DNA of 12,024 nucleotides from Methanolinea sp. SDB (GTDB taxonomy: Archaea; Halobacteriota; Methanomicrobia; Methanomicrobiales; Methanospirillaceae): contig LKUF01000502.1 of assembly GCA_001412335.1 (NCBI GenBank), positions 1 to 12,024 of the forward strand, written 5' to 3'. A model generated the notes under the pieces. The model was not told the DNA's origin. It made no database searches and worked only from the letters and a program-made list of their open reading frames with translations. The position numbers and the translations under genes are program-made. Positions 6,023-12,024 of the stretch are shown here, in pieces (the stretch's first letter is position 1; every line of letters starts with the position of its first letter).

Positions 6023-6874
6023 ATGCTTCCTGAATATACTCCCGCAGGCATCTTCGAGGTGGATACGATCTCCTTTATTGAGCCGTCCTATTCCGACCTG
6101 ATCGACGAGCAGTTCACGTACCTGCTGACCACGCTCGAGGCAGACCAGGGCAGACTGCTCATAGATGAAGAATCCGACCCCCTCGCCCTCGCGGTCCTGA
6201 CGTCCAAAGGGTGGTTCGCCGGTTCATTTCATCTCCGGCACCCGACTGCATCGCTTATCGAGTATTTCGAGAGCCTCGGGGGTGATATCTACCAGGAAGA
6301 CCGCGATATATGGGAACGGTCGGTACGTGAATACTACAGCCTGATCATCAGGCAGGAAGTGGTTCCGGCGCTTGAAGATGTTAACCCTGAACGGGTGGGG
6401 ATGATTGATTCACTCCTCGAAGAGATTTGGGGAGACCGGAGCGGCGCAGAATGTCTTGACTGCTGCTGCGGGTCCGGAGTCGGATCGATGGCCCTCCGGA
6501 ACCGGGGGCTAAAACCGATCTCGTTTGACATAGACGCACCGTTGCTCTCCCTCGGATTCCACACGGGCAGGCTCCGTCCGGAAGAGACGATGCGTATCGA
6601 CGGTTCCATGGCAAGCAGGTTTATCGGGCAGACCGAGGGGGGCCTCGGCCTGATGTTCGGGGAATTCAACGAGTTCAACAGGGAGACATGGGAGATGATC
6701 ACATCTGAACTGATATCCCTGACCGAATGGTCGCTGATAACCGTCGGAACAGAGAGAGAGGCCGAGCAGGTGGCCAGGTGGGGGGAGTCCCGCCACAGGG
6801 TGGTTGAGGTGCAGGAGAATACCCGTGACCCGATCTACGACAGGTTTGTCTGCATCATAGAGGAGGAGAACTGA
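6023..6874 (+). CDS. SAM-dependent methyltransferase-like protein of unknown target
   Basis: Predicted class I methyltransferase-fold protein; I do not recognise the family. From ATG 6023 it has 283 residues. The N-terminal half (about 1-135) is acidic, shows no known motif and is probably a separate domain. The C-terminal half has a motif I-like segment, CLDCCCGSGVG (residues 144-154), followed by an acidic post-motif strand, SFDID (167-171), as expected for binding of the SAM ribose. It ends with strand-helix segments (WSLITVG, RHRVVEV). Three adjacent cysteines at 147-149 are unusual within a glycine loop. A GTG at 6011 is an in-frame alternative, but AGGGGTGA at 6007-6014 serves as a Shine-Dalgarno for ATG 6023 with reasonable spacing. 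It follows apgM by 15 bases and probably shares its transcript. The substrate cannot be inferred. Confidence 0.75.
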   Translation: MLPEYTPAGIFEVDTISFIEPSYSDLIDEQFTYLLTTLEADQGRLLIDEESDPLALAVLTSKGWFAGSFHLRHPTASLIEYFESLGGDIYQEDRDIWERSVREYYSLIIRQEVVPALEDVNPERVGMIDSLLEEIWGDRSGAECLDCCCGSGVGSMALRNRGLKPISFDIDAPLLSLGFHTGRLRPEETMRIDGSMASRFIGQTEGGLGLMFGEFNEFNRETWEMITSELISLTEWSLITVGTEREAEQVARWGESRHRVVEVQENTRDPIYDRFVCIIEEEN

Positions 6875-6886
6875 AATACTTCCTTT

Positions 6887-6902
6887 GGAAACACTTTTGT
6901 AT
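6887..6902 (+). promoter_or_regulatory. Candidate BRE/TATA promoter of the PH-domain gene
   Basis: GGAAAC at 6887-6892 resembles a BRE, and TTTTGTAT at 6895-6902 resembles a TATA box. Its centre is about 26 bases before the ATG at 6925, so the transcript would start at or next to the start codon. A leaderless mRNA would explain why no good Shine-Dalgarno precedes that gene. Confidence 0.35.
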
Positions 6903-6924
6903 CCAGGCCGTCACAGCACTGAGC

Positions 6925-7518
6925 ATGGACCAGGATTTTCGGGAATCCGGTGATGGGCTTGTCCCATCCCCGCGGCTTCGAACACTCTATAACCTCTACC
7001 TCATCCTCGTTGTCTGGCTGGCAATACTGCCCTGGTTTATCCCCCTGGCACTCTTTTCGCCGCCCGTAGTCTCACTTCTTGTCGGTATGCCGCTGCTTGC
7101 ACTGGTTCTCCTGGCGGTCTGGTGGATTCCGAGGTACTACGAGACTATCCTCTACACCCTGCAGGAGAAGGAGATCTGCTGGAAGCGGGGTGTGTGGTTC
7201 AGGCAGACAGGTATTGTTCCCTACAACCGCATAACAAATGTCGATATCATCCAGGGACCACTCGCACGGATCTTCGGGCTGTCGTCCCTTCGCGTACAGA
7301 CTGCCGGTTACTCGGCCCAGGCACCGGCGGAACTTGTGCTGGCAGGGATCGTCAACCCTGAAGAGATCAGGGATACCATCATGGGACATGTCCATTCGCA
7401 ATCCCCGCTTGCAGTTGAGACATATGGAGGCAGCGGAAGCGAGGTTGCATCGATCAGGGAGATCCACAGCGAACTCGTCCGGATTCGAATGCTCCTCGAG
7501 GAAGGACTGAAGAGATAA
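6925..7518 (+). CDS. Membrane protein with bacterial-type PH domain (bPH2/DUF304, YdbS-like)
   Basis: Integral membrane protein of 197 residues. Two hydrophobic helices lie at about residues 22-44 and 48-69, followed by a soluble bacterial pleckstrin-homology domain at about 72-155. The domain signature includes RYYETILYTLQEKEICWKRG, then VPYNRITNVDIIQGPLARIFG, and LRVQTAGYS. This is the usual membrane-flanked bPH2 layout. After it come a Gly/Ser linker and a C-terminal charged helix (IREIHSELVRIRMLLEEGLKR), probably a coiled coil for oligomerisation. Members of this family are poorly characterised; a role in the cell envelope or in scaffolding at the membrane is only a guess. It lies 50 bases after the methyltransferase-like gene and may have its own leaderless promoter. 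It converges with the helicase gene, leaving 5 bases between stops. Confidence 0.85.
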   Translation: MDQDFRESGDGLVPSPRLRTLYNLYLILVVWLAILPWFIPLALFSPPVVSLLVGMPLLALVLLAVWWIPRYYETILYTLQEKEICWKRGVWFRQTGIVPYNRITNVDIIQGPLARIFGLSSLRVQTAGYSAQAPAELVLAGIVNPEEIRDTIMGHVHSQSPLAVETYGGSGSEVASIREIHSELVRIRMLLEEGLKR

Positions 7519-7523
7519 TCCTT

Positions 7524-9572
7524 CTACTTTTTCCGCCTCTTTTTGGGAGGGGGGGCCAGATCGCGGACACGCTCCCCGCATTCGAGTTCTGCAACAATTT
7601 CAACAGGATCTGTCAGTGTCCCTATCAGGTCAAGGATCAGGAGCAGCCGCTGTATCCCGATGAAGTGCTCTGCCATGACCCTGGAGACCGGAGTCAGCTC
7701 GATTGTTGTGCCCGTTTCCCTGACCAGTCCGTGTGAGGTGAGTAGGGGGAGGACCGGCTCCATGGTCCCGACCATCGTATTGCAGATCTTTTCAAGCGCC
7801 TGTTTGTCGCCCCCGCAGACGACGGCGTTTGCAACATACTCCTCTGAACTCTGCTCGATGTCATGCTCGGGGGCAACCTCCTCCATCTCACCTTTCAGCA
7901 GCCGCAGTGCCACCTCCTCCTCTGTGGCAGATGAACTGCGCGTATATGTTCCGCCCGGTTCGGCAAGCGCAACCACTTTCCCAAGGTCATGATAGTCGGG
8001 CCTTCCCGCACGCCCGGCCATCTGGTTGAATTCCTGGACAGAGAGCCACGAGATTCCCATTGCCAGTGAATCAAAGATCACCTGGGAGGCAGGGAAGTCG
8101 ACTCCTGCCCCGAGAGCCGCGGTGGTGATGACTGCTTTTAATTTTCCCTTTAAAAACCGGTTCTCCACATCGCGCCGCTCCTGTGACGTGAGGCCGGCAT
8201 GGTATGCCGCGTATCCACGCCCAAGGGCGTCCGCGATCACGTGGCACCTTGCACGGGAATTCGTAAAGACGATTGTCTGTCCATGAAACCCCTTGCTTGA
8301 GACAGGGCCGTACTCCTCCTCGCAGAGCCTCTTTATCGTCGGGATCTTCTGCTTGCGCTCGAGGAACATGAGGTAGCGTTCCAGTGCCACGGGCCGTTCG
8401 TCATACCGGACCAGCACGGCACCAAGCTTCTTTGCGAGAAGGTTTGGAACACCGATGGTAGCGCTCAGGTAGAGGAACTGGGCCTTTGGTGCCAGGTATT
8501 TCAACCGTGCGACAAGCCCGTCGAGCCGGTGCCCGCGTTCCTCGTCCTCGAGCATCTGCACCTCGTCGATTATCACCGTTCCAACGTTGGAGAACTTTTT
8601 TCCGCTTCGGATCATGTGGTCCACGCCCTCGTATGTCCCGACCACGAGAGGCGATCGGACGTTCCTGTCCCCTAAGGGCCGGTTCTCGGGGATGTTGATC
8701 CGGCTCTTCCCGATGAGTATGCCAACATCGACAATCCCTCCATAGCTCCCTGAAAACCGCTGGTACTTCTGGACCGCAAGCGCAACCAGCGGCACGAGAA
8801 AGAGTGCCTGGCCCCGCCCTTCCAGGTAATTCTTCAGCCCGGCCATCTCGCCGATGAATGTCTTGCCGCTGGCCGTAGCCGAGACGATGAGCTGGTCCTT
8901 GCCGAAGAGAAGGCCGGCGTCAACGGCCATCTGCTGGGCGGGCATGAGTTTATCCACGCCGCATGCCTCAACAAACGATCTTGGAAGCGGGAGTTCAACG
9001 AGGCTCTGCGTCTGGGATACAGGATGGGCAGCCTGGCGATCAAAGAGCGTCTCGGATATCCTCGACTGTTCCGGCTGGATGCTCGCGAGCACCTTGTCTA
9101 CATCACGAAAATTCCTGAGCAGTTCATCCAGGTGCCCGAGAGCCCGCGTTCCGACTCTTCCCATGTGGGCCATCTCCCTGCGGAGCTCTCTTTTCGCGCA
9201 TCCGAAACAGATCTGCTCTCCGGTCCCGTATCGGACCGCTGTCTTTTTGTTGATCGGGGTAATCCTGTCCTCGAGAAGACACATCCGGCAGAGTTTCGCA
9301 TACGAGTGCGGGATCTGGAAGTCGTCAAGGAATGATTCGAATATGGCATCCGGCCTGGTGAGCCGTACCTCCGCCTTCCGAAGCGCCATTATAAGCTCTT
9401 TTGTAGGTGTATTCCGGAACTGCTTCTTTCCTGCCCGGCGGAGGCGGTAAAGGGAAGGACGGTTCCCCCTGGGACTGTCGGATATCCCGGCAAAACCCAC
9501 TCCAAGAATCCTCTTTTCGTCAAGGAAGATGATCTTGTAGTCCCCTTTGTGGGGATGGACGATCACCATCAT
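7524..9572 (-). CDS. SF2 (Ski2/Hel308-like) DEAD/DEAH-box helicase with N-terminal zinc-finger-like domain
   Basis: ATP-dependent nucleic-acid helicase of 682 residues. The first 200 residues form an archaeal accessory region with four cysteines (Cys95, Cys98, Cys122, Cys125; CRMC and CFGC), probably binding zinc. The helicase core follows: a Q-like segment LMPAQQMAV (209-217), Walker A SATASGKT (231-238), DEVQ as motif II (336-339), SAT as motif III (370-372), FTNSRARC (436-443), AYHAGLT (456-462), GAGVDFPAS (488-496) and motif VI QMAGRAGRP (517-525). A winged-helix-like region (about 575-640) and a basic tail (PPPKKRRKK) close the protein. The set most resembles Ski2/Hel308-type enzymes, but it is not canonical Hel308. 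It starts with ATGATG overlapping the stop of the upstream regulator, so it is translationally coupled. RNA or DNA substrate is unknown. Confidence 0.9.
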   Translation of the reverse strand: MMVIVHPHKGDYKIIFLDEKRILGVGFAGISDSPRGNRPSLYRLRRAGKKQFRNTPTKELIMALRKAEVRLTRPDAIFESFLDDFQIPHSYAKLCRMCLLEDRITPINKKTAVRYGTGEQICFGCAKRELRREMAHMGRVGTRALGHLDELLRNFRDVDKVLASIQPEQSRISETLFDRQAAHPVSQTQSLVELPLPRSFVEACGVDKLMPAQQMAVDAGLLFGKDQLIVSATASGKTFIGEMAGLKNYLEGRGQALFLVPLVALAVQKYQRFSGSYGGIVDVGILIGKSRINIPENRPLGDRNVRSPLVVGTYEGVDHMIRSGKKFSNVGTVIIDEVQMLEDEERGHRLDGLVARLKYLAPKAQFLYLSATIGVPNLLAKKLGAVLVRYDERPVALERYLMFLERKQKIPTIKRLCEEEYGPVSSKGFHGQTIVFTNSRARCHVIADALGRGYAAYHAGLTSQERRDVENRFLKGKLKAVITTAALGAGVDFPASQVIFDSLAMGISWLSVQEFNQMAGRAGRPDYHDLGKVVALAEPGGTYTRSSSATEEEVALRLLKGEMEEVAPEHDIEQSSEEYVANAVVCGGDKQALEKICNTMVGTMEPVLPLLTSHGLVRETGTTIELTPVSRVMAEHFIGIQRLLLILDLIGTLTDPVEIVAELECGERVRDLAPPPKKRRKK
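7528..7544 (+). terminator. T-tract terminator of the PH-domain gene inside the opposing helicase gene
   Basis: Two T5 runs at 7528-7532 and 7540-7544 lie 10 to 26 bases after the plus-strand stop. Archaeal RNA polymerase often stops at such runs. On the minus strand the same bases encode the lysine-rich tail of the helicase, so the signal may be incidental. Confidence 0.35.
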
Positions 9573-10378
9573 GGTGCAATGAGATCATGGATCTGATATG
9601 AAAGACCTACACCTTCGAGCCTCTTTAGGAAGTCGGTAAATTCCTCGTCGACTATGAATATGGCACAGTCGATCCCATGGAAGGCCGCCTCTATCACACC
9701 TTCCCGTGCTCCAAAGAACATATCAGGTTTGCGTCCTGCCTGGAGAAGGGCGATATATGCTTCGAGGCCGACTGCTGCAATGATACCCCCCAACCGGATC
9801 ACATCAGGCAGGCGGTCCTTCCGGACTTTTCTGGACCCGCCTCTCTGGATCCGGGGCACCTTGCAGACATGGACAATTCCCTCGGTGTGGTCTATTATGC
9901 CGTTCAGCCGCGTTACTCCGACATCCTCGCCGGTCCGGGCATCCATGACGACCACACCCGTTGCGCTCTGGCGTGCCCTCGACGCGTAGAGCCACCCGTC
10001 CTTCATATAGACGCCGACCTCGGTCCCTTCTTTCAGATCCTCTGCTGCGATCGCCGTCCAGGTTGAAACCTGCTGGATGACGTCCCTCCTGATGTGCCGG
10101 GCATATGTCTCCAGTGCCTCGGCATTCTGAAGAACCCATTCTATTCCGGTGCGGGTGACATCATACCGCCCCCGCCCATGGGCGGCCACCATACCGTCAT
10201 CTGCAAGCTCCCTGATGTACTCCGAAACCGCCTGGGGGGTGACACCGAGCTTCTCCGCGATCTCCTGCTGGCGGACAGCGGGCTGGTGTTCAGCTATCTC
10301 AACAAGGATCTGAAGGCGGGTAACCTCTCGTTTGCTTCTCAAAATTGTATAGAGGGGGTCCTTACTGGCTTCTGTCAA
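9569..10378 (-). CDS. Winged-helix transcriptional regulator with C-terminal putative sensor domain
   Basis: Predicted DNA-binding regulator of 269 residues. Residues 18-80 form a MarR/Lrp-like winged helix: REVTRLQILVEIAEHQPAVR, then the helix-turn-helix QQEIAEKLGVTPQAVSEYIREL and the wing GMVAAHGRGRYDVTRTG. The larger C-terminal part (about 100-269) holds beta-rich segments (GVYMKDGWLYA, TGVVVMDARTG), a basic patch (RGGSRKVRKDR) and an alpha/beta end with GLEAYIALLQAGRKPDMFFG and GIDCAIFIVDEEF. It may bind a ligand; I do not know which. The start is taken as the TTG at 10378, with GGTG shortly upstream; no ATG fits as well. It overlaps the preceding ArsR-like gene by 17 bases and the helicase start by 4, so the three are one operon. 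The target promoters are unknown. Confidence 0.82.
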   Translation of the reverse strand: MTEASKDPLYTILRSKREVTRLQILVEIAEHQPAVRQQEIAEKLGVTPQAVSEYIRELADDGMVAAHGRGRYDVTRTGIEWVLQNAEALETYARHIRRDVIQQVSTWTAIAAEDLKEGTEVGVYMKDGWLYASRARQSATGVVVMDARTGEDVGVTRLNGIIDHTEGIVHVCKVPRIQRGGSRKVRKDRLPDVIRLGGIIAAVGLEAYIALLQAGRKPDMFFGAREGVIEAAFHGIDCAIFIVDEEFTDFLKRLEGVGLSYQIHDLIAP

Positions 10379-10874
10379 GGAGCACCAGCCCCTGTCCCTT
10401 CACATCAAGATGCGGGATGCGTTTTGCCAGTCCCTTGATATATACCGGGCTGACCCCGAACTTCCGCGCTATGTCGTTAATGGACGTGTTTCCGGATTGG
10501 AGCTCTTCCTCGACCTTCTCAACAAGGTTTCGGAGATTTTCGTCATTCGAGATTGCTATGTAGATCAAATCCGAGAGATCGGTGAAATTGCACTGGAAAT
10601 TTGCGCGGAATTTGTTGTATGTCGCCCGGAATTCCTTCACGGGTGTCTTGCCCGGTTCGGGCATCCGCCACTGCTCTTCGATGAGGTTTCCTTTCTTCAG
10701 AATGAGCAGGCACTTGCAGACTCCGTCCATGGAAAGATGCTGGCAGAGTTCGTCCTCAGTCATCCATGTCTTGTTCAGGAGATCATAGATCTCCTTGAAA
10801 TGAGCATTGTTGAAAGTAATAAGGAGAGGAACAAGCTCAACTGGATCATTGACTATCCTGATATGCCCCGTCAA
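10362..10874 (-). CDS. ArsR-like transcriptional regulator with two helix-turn-helix regions
   Basis: Predicted regulator of about 170 residues. After the start comes HIRIVNDPVELVPLL, then a winged-helix region at about 21-90 with WMTEDELCQHL as its likely HTH. A second HTH lies at about 129-152 (SINDIARKFGVSPVYIKGLAKR). Cys44, Cys53, Cys55 and Cys95 are present but do not match the classic ArsR metal motif ELCVCDL. The frame extends to an ATG at 10928, but those 18 codons run through the promoter elements and end almost at the hypF start. The TTG at 10874 (8 bases after an AGGG) gives a start matching related proteins as I recall them. TTG at 10880 is less well spaced. It is the first gene of the regulator-regulator-helicase operon and diverges from hypF, so control of itself or of hypF is plausible but unproven. 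Confidence 0.78.
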   Translation of the reverse strand: MTGHIRIVNDPVELVPLLITFNNAHFKEIYDLLNKTWMTEDELCQHLSMDGVCKCLLILKKGNLIEEQWRMPEPGKTPVKEFRATYNKFRANFQCNFTDLSDLIYIAISNDENLRNLVEKVEEELQSGNTSINDIARKFGVSPVYIKGLAKRIPHLDVKGQGLVLLDRSQ

Positions 10875-10885
10875 ACGCAAAACCC

Positions 10886-10920
10886 TATAATTATATGGCG
10901 CGGCAATCCAATAAATTTTT
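10886..10920. promoter_or_regulatory. Overlapping face-to-face promoters of hypF and the regulator operon
   Basis: The perfect palindrome TATAATTATA at 10886-10895, preceded by CAAAAC, fits a plus-strand TATA box giving a hypF transcript from about 10916 with a short leader. On the minus strand, AATTTATT (10917 down to 10910) fits a TATA box giving a transcript from about 10889 for the ArsR-like gene. Each box then sits in the other's start region, so the two initiation complexes would exclude each other. Positions are seen; the pairing of boxes with genes is inferred from spacing. Confidence 0.5.
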
Positions 10921-10933
10921 GCAGGCATTTTTG

Positions 10934-12024
10934 ATGCAGAAAACCGGCAGGATTATTATCAGGGGTATCGTCCAGGGGGTTGGGTTCCGCCCTTTTGTCT
11001 ATGCCCAGGCAAAAAAATTCGATATTTCGGGCAGGGTAAAAAACCTGGGGAGTGAAGTGGAGATCCTGGCAGCAGGCCCACGTTTTGATGAGTTTTTCCG
11101 GGCCGTACGTGTTGGCCCCCCGATGGCCCGGATCGACAGCGTGGACGTCTATCCCCTTGAAGAGGAGATCGGGCCCGGTTTTGTCATCGTTCCGAGCGGG
11201 AAGGGTGCACTCTCCGGGATGATCCCTCCCGACATCGCAACCTGCGACCAGTGCCTGGACGATATCGACCGGGACGACAGCAGGTACAGCGGTTACTGGT
11301 GCACATCGTGCGTGAACTGTGGCCCCCGGTACAGCATCATCCAGAGTCTCCCCTATGACCGGGAACGCACATCGATGCGCGATTTTCCCATGTGCAGCGG
11401 GTGCGGCAATGAATACCAGGATCCAGGGTCCCGGAGGCACCATGCCCAGACGATCGCATGCCAGACCTGCGGTCCCCGGCTCTCGCTCCTTGACAGCCGC
11501 GGGAACCATGTCGAATGCGGGGATGTTATCGTCGAGACGGCCGGGCTGCTCGACGGCGGGGCGATCGTGGCCATCAGGGGGATAGGTGGCTTCCACATCG
11601 CGTGCGTGGAAGGATCCGCAGGGGAGTTGAAGAGACGACTCGGGAGGACGGAGCAGCCCCTCGCAGTGATGGTCCGTCCCGGGTACGTGGATACCATCAC
11701 CCGGGTACCGGCAGCAGATCGCCTCCTGCTCGAGGGATACCAGAGACCCATCGTCGTGCTTGAAAAGAGGGATTATTCAGCTCATCCGGAGATCAGCAAC
11801 CTCCACACCATCGGCTGCATGCTGCCCTATACCGGGCTGCACCACCTCCTCTTCCGGCATCTCCGGCACCCGCTCCTCGTCATGACCAGCGCGAATGTCC
11901 CCGGATACCCGATGATTACGGACCTGGACAGGGTGATGGCTGCGATGAACGGGAAGGTCGATTTCTTCCTGACACATGACCGTCAGATCGTGAACCGGTG
12001 CGACGATTCGGTCGTCCGGGACGG
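10934..12024 (+). CDS. hypF: Carbamoyltransferase HypF, N-terminal part (cut by the window edge)
   Basis: HypF uses carbamoyl phosphate and ATP to make the carbamoyl group that HypE turns into the cyanide ligands of [NiFe]-hydrogenases. The 363 visible residues show three of its domains in order. The acylphosphatase domain has IVQGVGFRPF with Arg19 and Asn37. Two zinc fingers of the C-x2-C-x18-C-x2-C form use Cys104/107/126/129 and Cys154/157/176/179. The start of the YrdC-like domain (about 195 on) includes VAIRGIGGFHIAC and the SAN motif at 319-321. The Kae1-like C-terminal domain lies beyond the window. The ATG at 10934 fits the family's N-terminus; only a weak GCAGG precedes it. It diverges from an ArsR-like regulator through a very short shared promoter region. 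In a methanogen its clients would be the F420-reducing, Mvh-type or Ech/Eha-type hydrogenases. Confidence 0.96.
   Translation, partial: MQKTGRIIIRGIVQGVGFRPFVYAQAKKFDISGRVKNLGSEVEILAAGPRFDEFFRAVRVGPPMARIDSVDVYPLEEEIGPGFVIVPSGKGALSGMIPPDIATCDQCLDDIDRDDSRYSGYWCTSCVNCGPRYSIIQSLPYDRERTSMRDFPMCSGCGNEYQDPGSRRHHAQTIACQTCGPRLSLLDSRGNHVECGDVIVETAGLLDGGAIVAIRGIGGFHIACVEGSAGELKRRLGRTEQPLAVMVRPGYVDTITRVPAADRLLLEGYQRPIVVLEKRDYSAHPEISNLHTIGCMLPYTGLHHLLFRHLRHPLLVMTSANVPGYPMITDLDRVMAAMNGKVDFFLTHDRQIVNRCDDSVVRD

Noticed and set aside
10875..10928. The ATG at 10928 as start of the ArsR-like gene.
   Set aside because: The extra 18 codons cover both TATA-like elements and would put the start 5 bases from the hypF ATG, leaving no room for a promoter; the TTG at 10874 fits better.
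10410..10934. A 174-residue plus-strand open frame opposite the ArsR-like gene.
   Set aside because: The minus strand encodes a recognisable HTH protein with conserved segments; the plus frame has no domain and runs to the hypF start. It is an antisense shadow.
10871..11596. A 241-residue minus-strand open frame opposite hypF.
   Set aside because: The plus strand carries unmistakable HypF acylphosphatase and zinc-finger motifs; the opposite frame has no recognisable feature.

Overview
The window looks like chromosomal DNA of a hydrogenotrophic methanogenic archaeon, most likely of the order Methanomicrobiales. The grounds are an archaeal-type S15 and eS1 ribosomal protein, a KEOPS Pcc1 subunit, a type-2 (methanogen-type) seryl-tRNA synthetase, an archaeal ApgM phosphoglycerate mutase, and a HypF for [NiFe]-hydrogenase maturation. 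The order-level placement is inference from gene content and moderate-to-high GC. I see no mobile element, CRISPR array, rRNA or confident tRNA.

Positions 1-294 hold the end of an unrecognised gene. A 217-base gap follows with a candidate promoter and a leader that can form several hairpins. It precedes a tight information-processing operon (512-4540): rps15, a DHH/RecJ-like phosphoesterase, pcc1, type-2 serS and rps3ae. The genes overlap or are a few bases apart. The operon ends in a strong hairpin plus T-tracts (4589-4629).

A second structured noncoding stretch (about 4659-4740) separates it from apgM (4772-6007). Next come an unassigned methyltransferase-like protein (6023-6874) and a two-helix membrane protein with a bacterial-type PH domain (6925-7518).

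On the minus strand, converging with the PH gene after 5 bases, is a three-gene unit read from 10874 to 7524. It encodes a double-HTH ArsR-like regulator, a winged-helix regulator with a larger C-terminal domain, and an SF2 helicase with an N-terminal four-cysteine motif. The unit diverges from hypF (10934 to the right edge, incomplete). The short space between them appears to hold two face-to-face, overlapping TATA elements, so the regulator unit and hydrogenase maturation may be transcribed competitively.

The most promising undescribed elements are the two structured leaders (before rps15 and before apgM). Each can adopt mutually exclusive folds that include a three-way junction. The interlocked hypF/regulator promoter and the regulator-regulator-helicase operon come next.
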